From an uncultured Pelagibacteraceae bacterium (GTDB lineage: Bacteria; Pseudomonadota; Alphaproteobacteria; Pelagibacterales; Pelagibacteraceae), in NCBI GenBank assembly GCA_902624075.1, contig CACNWC010000004.1, positions 1 to 64,000 on the forward strand: a stretch of DNA of 64,000 bases. The letters are read 5' to 3'. The notes below the pieces were generated by a model. It was not told the origin of the DNA. It worked only from the letters and a program-made list of their open reading frames with translations, and made no database searches. This document shows, in pieces, positions 26,434 through 35,264 of the stretch. Positions within the stretch are counted from its first letter, which is position 1, and the number at the start of each line of letters is the position of its first letter. The translations under genes were made by a program, and so were the position numbers.

Positions 26434-28648
26434 CTAAAGGCTTACCTGTCGCGAGTGTATGTTTAATTCTATCTTGGGTTTGTTTCATTTCAATTAATTT
26501 CATAAAGGCATCAAGTTCTAATTTAAATAAATCATCCTCTGACAAACTTTTATCCATAGTTGTATCTCCACCACTAAGAACATGAGCTAACTCTTTAGCA
26601 ACAGTCATGCCATGGTCTAGAATAACTTTTTCATTGTAAAGTTTATCTAAAATTTTAGTCATCTCTCCAATAACTGCTTTTCCAGGCAAATTAAATTTAA
26701 GTTCATTTGGAGCTTTAAAATTTTTGTTATCATTTAAGATTTTCTTTGAAACTTCCAACAAACTATTCCTATTCATAATTTTTTTATTTTCAGGTAATAG
26801 ATATTTCAATGGCTCCGCCTCAACTGGAGAGGTGGCTGTTCTCCCATAGCCAATAATATCAAATACTTTTAATGGTGCATAATTAGGATCTTTTTTTGCT
26901 TCATCTGTATTAAGCCATCTTGCTAACATTTCTTTACATCCTCCACCCGCGGGAATTAAACCAACAATAGTTTCAACAAGTCCAATTACTATATTTGTAT
27001 GAGATGCCACAAAATTACTTTGAACTAGAACCTCAAACCCACCTCCCAATGTCAACCCAGAAGGTGCAGATATAACTGGATGTTTAGAATATTTGAGATG
27101 TTTGCATGTTTCTTGAAAATACTTGATGAACTTTTCAATTGATTTAAAATCATTCTTGTCAGCAAATTGCATTGTATAAGTTAAATTTACTCCAGCAGAA
27201 AATTGCATGCTTTCGTTAATTATTATTAAAGGTTTATCAGTAGCTTTCTTAAGTGCATCCATTGAGTCATAATCTAAAGCATTAGCTTTAGTCGTAAACT
27301 CAACTATATTGTAATCATTAAATCTATAGATTGATGCCGAACTATTTCCATCAACACTTGATGCTGTTTTTTTAACCTTACCTAAAGTTTCTATAGAAGT
27401 ATATTTCTGTCTTACTCCATAAAAATTTTCATTTTTTGTTTCAGCTAAATTTTCTAAAAATTTATTACCTTTAAAATTATCAACTTTCTCAAAAAAGTTT
27501 TTTACTCCAATTTCTTCAAGCATTTCGAAAGGTCCTTTAGCCCAATTAAAGCCAAGTCTCATTGCTTCATCAATGTCATTAAATTCTTTTGTAATTGCAG
27601 GAACTAAAGAAGATGCATACTTAATAATTTTTTCTAAAACAGACCAGGCATATTCACCATATTTATCACCTCTGTTAATTAGACTCTTTAAATCAACTTT
27701 ATCTGATTTTATATCAATTTTTTCACTTGGAGAATAATCTCCAGTTTGAAGATTTATAGCTTCCATAATTTTTGCATTATCGGTCTTCTTCATTCTATAA
27801 AAGCCACCTTTCCCTTTTCTTCCTGTGTAGCCTGTTTCAATTAACTTTTTTACTAATGGGATTTCTTTTGCAACTTCATGAAACTCATCAGACTCTGGTA
27901 ATTCCTTAATAAAACTTTTCAAAACATCGGCCATCAAATCAATACCTATCAGATCATAAAGACCAAAAACTCCTGTTTTTGGAATACCCATTGGTCTTCC
28001 AAATATTGCATCTGCCTCTTCAACAGTAAGCTTCATCTTAAATGCCTCAGTCATCGCTATTTGCATAGCGTAAACACCTACTCTATTTCCTAAAAATCCA
28101 GGAGTGTCGTTACAAACAATAGCACCCTTACCTAATTCAATTTCACAAAATTCTTTTAATTGATTAATCTTAACCAAATCATTATCTTCATTCTTAACAA
28201 TTTCTAAAAGACCCATGTATCTAACTGGATTAAAAAAGTGGGTAATACAAAAATCTTTTTTTTGTTCTTTATTCAAATTTTGTGACAAAACTTTAATTGG
28301 AATTGAAGAAGTATTTGATGAAACTATTGCACCTTCTTTCCGACTTTTAAAAATTTTTTCATAAATTTGATGTTTAATATCAATTCTTTCAACAACTGCT
28401 TCTACTATCCAGTCTGCTTTTTCAACAACAGAAAAATCATCAGTAATATTTCCAACTTTAATATTATTTATCTTCGATTTATCAATTAATAATGGCGGTC
28501 TTGATTTATGAATTCTTTCTCTTGCAGTTTCACTTATTTCAGTTTTTAAATCTAGTAATGTAACTGGAACATCTGCATTACAAAGATGTGCAGCAATACC
28601 ACTCCCCATTGTACCTGAGCCAATCACCACTACATTCTTAATTTTCAT
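26426..28648 (-). CDS. Bifunctional 3-hydroxyacyl-CoA dehydrogenase / enoyl-CoA hydratase
   Basis: 740-residue beta-oxidation enzyme with the dehydrogenase first and the hydratase second, the reverse of E. coli FadB. The Rossmann start is VVVIGSGTMGSGIAAHLC; SNTSSIPI and HFFNPVRYMGLLEIV mark the NAD domain; CNDTPGFLGNRVG begins the C-terminal dehydrogenase domain. The crotonase part carries SAGVNLTYTMQFAD near 483 and TLGGGFEVLVQS near 535. It sits 12 bases after the Pot-type permease and may be cotranscribed with it. Acyl-chain specificity is unknown. Confidence 0.93.
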   Translation of the reverse strand: MKIKNVVVIGSGTMGSGIAAHLCNADVPVTLLDLKTEISETARERIHKSRPPLLIDKSKINNIKVGNITDDFSVVEKADWIVEAVVERIDIKHQIYEKIFKSRKEGAIVSSNTSSIPIKVLSQNLNKEQKKDFCITHFFNPVRYMGLLEIVKNEDNDLVKINQLKEFCEIELGKGAIVCNDTPGFLGNRVGVYAMQIAMTEAFKMKLTVEEADAIFGRPMGIPKTGVFGLYDLIGIDLMADVLKSFIKELPESDEFHEVAKEIPLVKKLIETGYTGRKGKGGFYRMKKTDNAKIMEAINLQTGDYSPSEKIDIKSDKVDLKSLINRGDKYGEYAWSVLEKIIKYASSLVPAITKEFNDIDEAMRLGFNWAKGPFEMLEEIGVKNFFEKVDNFKGNKFLENLAETKNENFYGVRQKYTSIETLGKVKKTASSVDGNSSASIYRFNDYNIVEFTTKANALDYDSMDALKKATDKPLIIINESMQFSAGVNLTYTMQFADKNDFKSIEKFIKYFQETCKHLKYSKHPVISAPSGLTLGGGFEVLVQSNFVASHTNIVIGLVETIVGLIPAGGGCKEMLARWLNTDEAKKDPNYAPLKVFDIIGYGRTATSPVEAEPLKYLLPENKKIMNRNSLLEVSKKILNDNKNFKAPNELKFNLPGKAVIGEMTKILDKLYNEKVILDHGMTVAKELAHVLSGGDTTMDKSLSEDDLFKLELDAFMKLIEMKQTQDRIKHTLATGKPLVN

Positions 28649-28660
28649 GATATGATTTTG

Positions 28661-29515
28661 TTATTGATTTATTCCTCTAAGTCTTTCAGATCTTCTTCTC
28701 AAAAGCTCAGCAGTTACTAATATTAATGTTGATAAGATAATCAAACAAGTTGCTACTGCTAGAATAGTTGGACTTAATTGTTCTCTCAAACCCGTCCACA
28801 TTTGAATTGGGATAGTAGTATTTTCTAATCCAGCTAAGAATAAAACTACAACAACTTCATCAAATGAGGTAACAAATGCAAATAAACCTCCAGAAATAAC
28901 TCCCGGTAAAATTAATGGTAAAGTAATCTTCATAAAAGTATTCACAGGATCACTTCCTAAACTTGCAGCCGCTCTTGTAACACTGTGATCAAATCCTGAA
29001 AGTGTTGCTGTCACTGTAATTACCACAAAAGGTGTTCCCAAGATAATATGAGCAAGAACAATTCCAGTGTGTGTCGCTGCTAAACCAGCTTTTGCCATAA
29101 AGAAAAATATTGCAACACCTGAAATAATTAAAGGTACGATCATTGGAGAAATTAACACAGCCATTATCAAACCTTTGTAAGGCATATGTCTGCTACTTAG
29201 CCCTAGAGCAGCTACCGTTCCTAGTATCACTGAACCAATAGTAGCAAAAATTGCAATTATAAAACTATTCTTGGCAGCTAATCCCCAAGGATTTTTAGTT
29301 CCATAGATCATATCTTTGTACCATCTCAAAGAAAAAGCATCTGGATCAAGACTTTTCATACCATCAGAGAAACTTAAAAATTCTTCTGCATTAAATGATA
29401 AGGGGAAGATTACAAATAAAGGAGCAATTAGAAAAAAGAAAACAGCGCCACAAATTGTTAAATAAAAATAATGCCAAATTCTATAATGTGGTTCGGTATA
29501 TTTTGGTAATGCCAT
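28661..29515 (-). CDS. potC: ABC transporter permease, PotC type
   Basis: Inner-membrane permease of 284 residues with six predicted helices. The ATPase-contacting EAA-like loop is AAASLGSDPVNTFMKITLPL near residue 178. It pairs with the PotB-type permease 5 bases upstream. PotABCD systems import putrescine or spermidine, but alphaproteobacterial relatives also take up other small cations, so the substrate is open. RYRG-type basic ending RRRSERLRG is cytoplasmic. Confidence 0.85.
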   Translation of the reverse strand: MALPKYTEPHYRIWHYFYLTICGAVFFFLIAPLFVIFPLSFNAEEFLSFSDGMKSLDPDAFSLRWYKDMIYGTKNPWGLAAKNSFIIAIFATIGSVILGTVAALGLSSRHMPYKGLIMAVLISPMIVPLIISGVAIFFFMAKAGLAATHTGIVLAHIILGTPFVVITVTATLSGFDHSVTRAAASLGSDPVNTFMKITLPLILPGVISGGLFAFVTSFDEVVVVLFLAGLENTTIPIQMWTGLREQLSPTILAVATCLIILSTLILVTAELLRRRSERLRGINQ

Positions 29516-29520
29516 TCTAA

Positions 29521-30774
29521 TTATCCTAATTTAATATTATCTATTCCTACTATTTTGTTATAAAGCCAATAAATCACCAATACTCCACTCAACAACATTA
29601 ATCCCATTGCTGACGCAAAACTCCAATCAAGGGTACTTTTCATATGAAAGGCAATCTGGTTACTAATTAAAGTTCCGGATGCACCACCAACCAAGGCTGG
29701 TGTAATGTAATAACCAATCGCTAAAATAAAAACTAGTAGACAACCTGCACCTATTCCAGGGATTGTTAGTGGAAAATAAACTTTCCAAAATGCTACAAAC
29801 GGTGTACCGCCTAGTGATTTTCCAGCTCTCATTAAGCTTGGTGAGATAGTTTTCATTACACTGTATAATGGTAGTACCATAAATGGTAGCAAGATTTGTG
29901 TCATTGCTACATAACTTCCAGTCTTATTATACATCATTTCAGGTCTGTTATCATCAGTCACCAATCCTATTCCAACAAAGAAATCATTTACGATACCTTG
30001 TTGTTGTAACAAAATCATCCAGCTGGCAGTTCTTACAAGTAATGAAGTCCAAAACGGTAAAAGCACACAGATCATTAATAAGTTACTATACTTCATGGGC
30101 AGAGTAGCTAATAAATGAGCAATTGGGTAAGCCATCAAAAAACAAAAGACTGTTACAAAGAATGCAATCTCCAAAGTTCTTAACCATAATACTCTGTGAA
30201 TTCTCCTATCTTCTTCAACACTTACTATTTTCCCTTCCTCATTTACATACATATCCATTCCTTTTAGATATTTTTGACCTGTAAATTCAGGGGCTCTTCT
30301 TTGGATTGCTCTCCAGTACTCAACGTCAGCCCATCGTTTATGCACTGACATTATTTGTTCTTTGTAGTTTCCTTCTTCAAATTTTTTTGATGCTCTACGA
30401 AGTTTCTTAATAATACTTTTAAATCCATTCTTTGTGTAATTTAACTGAGTAGATAATTTACCCTCACGTTTATCTTCAACTAATTTTATAAAATCTTCAT
30501 GAAAAGCAGCAAAAACTTCTTCTTCAGGTAATTCTTGACCATCCCAACTTTCCATAGCTTTAAAAGTTTTTGGAAGCATTTGTGTTACCATTTTATCATC
30601 AACACTTCTGAACAACATGTCTCCTATTGGGAAAACATAGGTAATAATCAAGAAAAATAATAAAGGCGCAACTAGCAAGAAAGCTTTGATCTTATTTTTT
30701 CTTTCTGCTTTTTTTAGACTAACCTCTAAGGGTATTCCGTCTGTAGTTAAAATTTGTTTTGTTTCTGAGCTCAT
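29521..30774 (-). CDS. potB: ABC transporter permease, PotB type with long inserted domain
   Basis: 417-residue permease, over 100 longer than a typical PotB. After the first helix (about 32-50, AFLLVAPLLFFLIITYVFPI) comes a charged soluble stretch to about residue 195, rich in Lys/Glu, that topology places on the periplasmic side. The remaining five helices follow, with the EAA-like loop AGKSLGGTPFVAFWKVYFPL near 318. The insert may contact the binding protein. A terminator-like hairpin separates it from the upstream binding-protein gene. Confidence 0.85.
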   Translation of the reverse strand: MSSETKQILTTDGIPLEVSLKKAERKNKIKAFLLVAPLLFFLIITYVFPIGDMLFRSVDDKMVTQMLPKTFKAMESWDGQELPEEEVFAAFHEDFIKLVEDKREGKLSTQLNYTKNGFKSIIKKLRRASKKFEEGNYKEQIMSVHKRWADVEYWRAIQRRAPEFTGQKYLKGMDMYVNEEGKIVSVEEDRRIHRVLWLRTLEIAFFVTVFCFLMAYPIAHLLATLPMKYSNLLMICVLLPFWTSLLVRTASWMILLQQQGIVNDFFVGIGLVTDDNRPEMMYNKTGSYVAMTQILLPFMVLPLYSVMKTISPSLMRAGKSLGGTPFVAFWKVYFPLTIPGIGAGCLLVFILAIGYYITPALVGGASGTLISNQIAFHMKSTLDWSFASAMGLMLLSGVLVIYWLYNKIVGIDNIKLG

Positions 30775-30780
30775 AAATAA

Positions 30781-30807
30781 AAAGGGCGGTTATAAATAAC
30801 CGCCCTT
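30781..30807 (-). terminator. Terminator-like hairpin between potD and potB
   Basis: On the minus strand AAGGGCGGTTAT pairs with ATAACCGCCCTT around a 2-3 base loop, followed by TTTTT. It lies 38 bases after the binding-protein stop and 7 bases before the PotB start. Partial termination or 3'-end protection here would leave more binding-protein mRNA than permease mRNA, as in many ABC operons. Confidence 0.85.
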
Positions 30808-30844
30808 AAATTATAATATATAATTAAGTTTAATAAAACTTAAA

Positions 30845-31972
30845 TTATAGACCAGCTTTCATAGCTTCCCATTTTTCACCAAGCTCTGTTCCGTTATCAG
30901 CCCAGAAAATTGGATCTACTAGGAAGTAGTTTTTAGTGTTAGCTGGTGCAGTTGGCATTTGTGGTACCATGTTAGTCTTACCATCTTTATACCAAGGCTC
31001 ACCTTTTTCCATAATACCAATTGAAGATTTTCTCCAAGGAGCATATGCAATGTATTTAGCACTTCCTGCTAACATTTCAGAACTAGTCATCATAGCTAAA
31101 GCTTTTTTAGCCATACCATTAGCATCGTTCGGTCCACCTTTAACTTGTACGAAATATTCGTAGTCAAGACCTTGGCCGTCCCAAACTTGTTTGATTGGTG
31201 CACCTTCTCCAATTTCAGCATTGAAGAATCTACCATTCCAACCAGTAGCCATTACTACTTCACCTGATACTAACAGTTCTGGTGGTTGAGCACCTGCAGA
31301 CCAAAATACACATCCACCATTAGGGTCTGTGCAAAGTTTTTTGATCTTGTCCATTGCTCTTTGAACACCTTTTTCTGTTTCTAAAGCTTTATAGATTTTT
31401 GCTCCGCCTTTTCCTGGCTTAATTCCATCTGCAGCTAAAGCGATCTCTAAATTAGTTAGAGCGCTTTTGTAGATAGCTCTTTTTCCAGGGAATTTCTTTG
31501 TGTTAAAGAAATCTTTGATAGTCTTTGGAGTACCTTTAACATTATTAGTGTTATAAGCGTAGTTCCAAGAATATAAAATATTTCCTACAGCACATTTACT
31601 TGGCATTGCAGTAAAGAAATCTTTACTTGCTGGAGTTCCATCTGGTGCTGGTGGAAAGTCTTTGTCGAAATCAAATTCAACAAATAACCCTTCATCACAT
31701 CCAGTAATAGTATCCATTGCAAACACGTCGATTATATCCCACGTGATCTTTCCAGCTTCTTTTTGTGCTTTAATTTCTGATAAACCACCTGAATAATCAA
31801 CCCAAGCAATGTTAATGCCTAGTTTTTTAGCAGTAGGATCACCATAACCTAACTTTTGAGACTCAGTATAAGCCCCACCCCAAGACACTGCAGTTACCGT
31901 TGTTGCAAATGCTGAAGTAGTTAGTGAAAGTACAAAAGAAATAGCTAGTAATATTTTACTTAGTTTTTTCAT
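30845..31972 (-). CDS. potD: PotD-like periplasmic substrate-binding protein
   Basis: Type II periplasmic binding protein of 375 residues, with a Sec signal peptide (MKKLSKILLAISFVLSLTTSAFA) and the opening VTAVSWGGAYTESQK typical of polyamine-type binding proteins. Cysteines near 94, 125, 212 and 220 could form disulfides. An excellent promoter and a GGAGG ribosome site precede it, and a hairpin follows, so it should be abundant. The substrate is not readable from sequence; the upstream EutA/DoeA-like genes leave ectoine-like compounds open besides polyamines. Confidence 0.85.
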   Translation of the reverse strand: MKKLSKILLAISFVLSLTTSAFATTVTAVSWGGAYTESQKLGYGDPTAKKLGINIAWVDYSGGLSEIKAQKEAGKITWDIIDVFAMDTITGCDEGLFVEFDFDKDFPPAPDGTPASKDFFTAMPSKCAVGNILYSWNYAYNTNNVKGTPKTIKDFFNTKKFPGKRAIYKSALTNLEIALAADGIKPGKGGAKIYKALETEKGVQRAMDKIKKLCTDPNGGCVFWSAGAQPPELLVSGEVVMATGWNGRFFNAEIGEGAPIKQVWDGQGLDYEYFVQVKGGPNDANGMAKKALAMMTSSEMLAGSAKYIAYAPWRKSSIGIMEKGEPWYKDGKTNMVPQMPTAPANTKNYFLVDPIFWADNGTELGEKWEAMKAGL

Positions 31973-32002
31973 TTTTCCTCCGTTTAAACGTTTAAAAAGC
32001 TA

Positions 32003-32031
32003 ATTAAAACAACTTCAGGCATGAGAGTCAA
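32003..32031 (-). promoter_or_regulatory. Sigma70-type promoter of potD
   Basis: Minus-strand TTGACT (32031-32026) and TTTAAT (32008-32003) are separated by exactly 17 bases, about 30 bases upstream of the potD start. This internal promoter lets the binding protein be expressed independently of potA. A palindromic CGTTTAAACG at 31981-31990 lies in the leader just before the ribosome site. Confidence 0.7.
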
Positions 32032-32070
32032 CAGCCCTTTTTTACCTATTCTGTAGTTATTTTATGATGT

Positions 32071-33156
32071 TTATTTTGGGTCTAGTGCACGAGCGTCTTC
32101 ACTGTTCCAGCCAATCTTAATCTCATTTCCAAGTTTAATATCAAGGTTAGCTGAGCTGTTTGGGACTTTAAGAATAAATTCTGGATTTCCTAATAAATTT
32201 ATTCGCACTCTAGTATGGTCACCATGATAAATGACCTCTTCTATTTTGCCGCTGTGAATATTATCCATTTTTTCTTTTGGATTGATTAAAGCTCTTTCTG
32301 GTCTTAATGATACTTTGGTGCTCTCGCCTTTTGACTTAACAGATATTGGGTTTGCCATTATTTCAGAATTACCAAGTTTAACTTTACATTTTCCACCCGA
32401 GATTTCTGAAACTTCACCTGTAAATGTATTATTCTCTCCAATAAATTCAGCTACAAAAGAATTAACCGGTTTCTCATATAGCTCATCTGGACTTGAGAGT
32501 TGTTGAACCTTTCCATCATTAAATACTGCAATTCTATTTGACATGGTTAAAGCCTCACTTTGATCATGAGTAACATAAACAACTGTTACACCGATACTTT
32601 CATGAATATGTTTAATCTCATATTGCATACTTTCTCTTAAATTTTTATCTAAAGCTCCTAAAGGCTCATCCATTAAGACTAACTGTGGATCAAACACCAA
32701 TGATCTTGCAACTGCTACCCTTTGCTGTTGACCTCCAGACAACTGGCCTGGCATTCTTGATGCAAAACCTTGTAGTGAAACCATTGATAACGCTTTATCA
32801 ATTTTTTTATCAGCTTCATCTTTAGGAATTTTTCTAACCCTTAAAGGAAATGCTAAATTTTCATAAACAGTCATGTGTGGAAATAAAGCATAGTTTTGGA
32901 ACACCATTCCAATTCCTCTTTTATGAGGTGGAATACTTGAAATTGCTTTGCCACCTAAATAAATTTCTCCATTTGTTGGAGTTTCAAATCCCGCTAACAT
33001 CATGAGACAAGTTGTTTTTCCAGAACCAGATGGTCCCAACATTGTAACAAACTCTCCTTCTTCAATGTCTAATTGAAGGTCTTTGACAACTAAAACTTTG
33101 CCATCATAACTTTTGTCGACATTTTCAAACTTAACGAAATCTTTTTGTTTTGACAT
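32071..33156 (-). CDS. potA: ABC transporter ATPase, PotA type
   Basis: Cytoplasmic ATPase of 361 residues. Walker A is GPSGSGKTTCLM near 42, Q-loop QNYALFPHMTVYENL near 88, signature LSGGQQQRVAVARSL near 140, Walker B LVLMDEPLGALD and switch His VYVTHDQSEAL. The C-terminal 120 residues form the TOBE regulatory domain seen in PotA/UgpC-type ATPases. It is separated from potD by 98 bases containing the potD promoter and from the upstream M24-type gene by 51 bases. Confidence 0.93.
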   Translation of the reverse strand: MSKQKDFVKFENVDKSYDGKVLVVKDLQLDIEEGEFVTMLGPSGSGKTTCLMMLAGFETPTNGEIYLGGKAISSIPPHKRGIGMVFQNYALFPHMTVYENLAFPLRVRKIPKDEADKKIDKALSMVSLQGFASRMPGQLSGGQQQRVAVARSLVFDPQLVLMDEPLGALDKNLRESMQYEIKHIHESIGVTVVYVTHDQSEALTMSNRIAVFNDGKVQQLSSPDELYEKPVNSFVAEFIGENNTFTGEVSEISGGKCKVKLGNSEIMANPISVKSKGESTKVSLRPERALINPKEKMDNIHSGKIEEVIYHGDHTRVRINLLGNPEFILKVPNSSANLDIKLGNEIKIGWNSEDARALDPK

Positions 33157-33207
33157 AAAATAAATGACTTTAAAACATTTGTACGAATAAATTTCAACCT
33201 TTAATAA

Positions 33208-34377
33208 TTAGCTTTTAACGTGAAGTTCTTTAGAAAAATTACAGAATAACTCGGCCCCTTTGTCTGTTACTCTTATTGCTTCAGATGCTTCAACTCCCCA
33301 ATTTCCAAATTGCATTACTGCAATCATGTGAAAAGTAATATTAGGTTGTAATACTGTCATATCACCTTTTGATATATTAAGAGTATGTTCGCCCCAATCA
33401 GGAGGATATCCTATGCCAATTGAATATCCAGTTCTTGATTTTTTTTCTATTCCATATTTATCTAAAATTTTCCAAAACGCTTGTGCCACATCATCCGCAG
33501 TATTTCCAGGTTTAACCAAATTGATTCCAGCTTGAAGTGCTTCAATAGTTTTTTTCATGGTATCGATTTTCTTTTGATCTGGTTGTCCAAGCAAAACTGT
33601 TCGAGCCATAGGACAATGATATTTCTTATTAACACCTGATAATTCAATTATTGTAGCTTCTCCCTCTACAAACTTATCCTCTGACCATGTTAAATGCGAA
33701 GCTGATGTGCCTTTTCCTGTTGGTATCATTGGAACAATAGATGAATAATCTCCACCAAATTCAGGTGTGCCTTTTATTAATGTAGTATAAATTTCTGATA
33801 CTGCATCGCACTGTCTTACTCCGGGATTTATAGCCTCAAAAGCTTTTTTCATTCCTAACTCAGTGATTTGAGCCGCTGCTTTCATAAACTTAATTTCAGT
33901 ATCTGATTTAACAACTCTCACCCAATTGACCAATCTTTCACAGTCTAAAACTTTTGCATTAGGTAAACCTTGTTTAATTTTTTCATAACAATAAGCTGTA
34001 AAATAATGACTATCCATTTCTAATCCTACAGAAAGTTTATCCCACTTTCTTTCTTTAATGAAATCTACAAGTGCATCATAAGGATGTAGCGGCCAAGTAT
34101 GAATATATTTTTCATGATACTTAATTATATTCTCATCTTTAAGATAAGTTTTGATGTATGCACCACCTGCATCTTGATCTCTAACAAAACAAATTGGTTC
34201 ATCGGCATTGACATGTATGATTACGCATTGAGCATAATAGAATGACCACGCATCATAACCAGTCAAATAATTCATATTTGATGGATCTTGTGATATTAAA
34301 AGTTCAATACCTTTTTCTTGCATTGAAGATTGAACTTTTTTTAATCTCGTTTTGTATTCTTCATTGGTAAAATTCAT
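33208..34377 (-). CDS. M24-family hydrolase resembling ectoine hydrolase (DoeA/EutD) or creatinase
   Basis: Pita-bread-fold enzyme of 389 residues. The N-terminal domain has NMNYLTGYDAWSFYYAQCVI and VRDQDAGGAYIKTYL, recalling DoeA/EutD. Where prolidases carry Asp metal ligands, this protein reads IIELSGVNKKYHCPMARTV, so the usual metal site looks dismantled; metal-independent catalysis is known for creatinase and reported for EutD-type enzymes. A EutA-like gene lies 3 bases upstream and a Pot-type transporter downstream. Ectoine or another small cyclic or amidine compound is plausible; a DoeB-type deacetylase is not in the window. Confidence 0.72.
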   Translation of the reverse strand: MNFTNEEYKTRLKKVQSSMQEKGIELLISQDPSNMNYLTGYDAWSFYYAQCVIIHVNADEPICFVRDQDAGGAYIKTYLKDENIIKYHEKYIHTWPLHPYDALVDFIKERKWDKLSVGLEMDSHYFTAYCYEKIKQGLPNAKVLDCERLVNWVRVVKSDTEIKFMKAAAQITELGMKKAFEAINPGVRQCDAVSEIYTTLIKGTPEFGGDYSSIVPMIPTGKGTSASHLTWSEDKFVEGEATIIELSGVNKKYHCPMARTVLLGQPDQKKIDTMKKTIEALQAGINLVKPGNTADDVAQAFWKILDKYGIEKKSRTGYSIGIGYPPDWGEHTLNISKGDMTVLQPNITFHMIAVMQFGNWGVEASEAIRVTDKGAELFCNFSKELHVKS

Positions 34378-34380
34378 AAT

Positions 34381-35124
34381 TTAATTTTTAAATAATTCAC
34401 CAAAACCTTCAACTTTATTATTATAATTTATTTGTTTAAGAGTATCCCAAATTAAAGTTTGGTTACTAGATAAAACAATTTTACTTATTTTTTTTTCTAA
34501 CTCATTTATAAAAGATAGAATTGGTAATGCTGTGCAAGAAACAAATAAAGCATCACTATTGGTTAAATCTATTTTTTCAAGGGTTTCAAAAACATATTCT
34601 GGATCAACTTTACCAATATCTAAATCTGAAGCTATGTCAAAATAGGAAAGTTCACAAATTTCTATTTTTTCTTTTTTAAAATAATTTATTACTGATTGAT
34701 TTATCTCATCTGTATATGGAGTAAAAATCGATAATTTTTTTATTTTTAAACTTTTAAGCGCGTTCACTGCTGATGTTATTGGTGTGGTAACTTTAGTATT
34801 TGGTTTTGCTAAATTTACTTTATCATAAATTGATTGATAACCAGCAGCTATTGTTCCTGATGTACATCCATAAGCTACACAATCCAATTTTTGATCCGGC
34901 AAAATATCCTCAGTAACTTTTGGAATATCATCTGCCATTTTTTTTAATGTTTCGTTTGTTAAAGGATTATAAGATTTAATCCTATTACAGAATAAATCTA
35001 TATCCTTGCCATAAATTACATTATTGAAATCTTTTTCTATTCTAAAATCACTAGCTAACGTAATTAGACCTACCCTTGGATTATGCTTTTTTACATATTT
35101 TGGTTCTATCTTGGTTAATTTCAT
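34381..35124 (-). CDS. Asp/Glu racemase-superfamily protein, EutA / maleate isomerase-like
   Basis: 247 residues of the aspartate/glutamate racemase superfamily. The two catalytic-type cysteines appear in VAYGCTSGTIAAG near residue 87 and FVSCTALPILSF near 197. PRVGLITLASDFRIEKDF at the start is typical of the EutA / arylmalonate-decarboxylase-like branch. EutA genes occur with eutD (doeA) in ectoine-use clusters, matching the 3-base gap to the M24-family gene here. The biochemical reaction of EutA is not established. Confidence 0.72.
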   Translation of the reverse strand: MKLTKIEPKYVKKHNPRVGLITLASDFRIEKDFNNVIYGKDIDLFCNRIKSYNPLTNETLKKMADDIPKVTEDILPDQKLDCVAYGCTSGTIAAGYQSIYDKVNLAKPNTKVTTPITSAVNALKSLKIKKLSIFTPYTDEINQSVINYFKKEKIEICELSYFDIASDLDIGKVDPEYVFETLEKIDLTNSDALFVSCTALPILSFINELEKKISKIVLSSNQTLIWDTLKQINYNNKVEGFGELFKN

Positions 35125-35131
35125 TTAAAGC

Positions 35132-35157
35132 TTGATTAAATATATATTGATTAAATA
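35132..35157. repeat. Direct repeat TTGATTAAATA in the divergent control region
   Basis: Two copies of the 11-base TTGATTAAATA start 15 bases apart (35132 and 35147), just upstream of the EutA-like start. The 140-base gap they sit in separates two divergent catabolic operons and is among the longest in the window. It also holds GGATCGATCG and a strong AAGGAGG ribosome site for the LLM gene. A regulator site is possible; AT-rich chance repeats are the alternative. Confidence 0.4.
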
Positions 35158-35264
35158 GTCTAGTTAAATTACAGTCTTAACTAAGCGATACATAACTCGT
35201 CGATATTTACAAAATACGAAAGTGGGATCGATCGTCTTAGATTTAAATATTTAAGGAGGTTCGA

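Noticed and set aside
31981-31990. Palindrome CGTTTAAACG as a potD operator
   Set aside because: A single short AT-rich palindrome between promoter and ribosome site is too weak to call.
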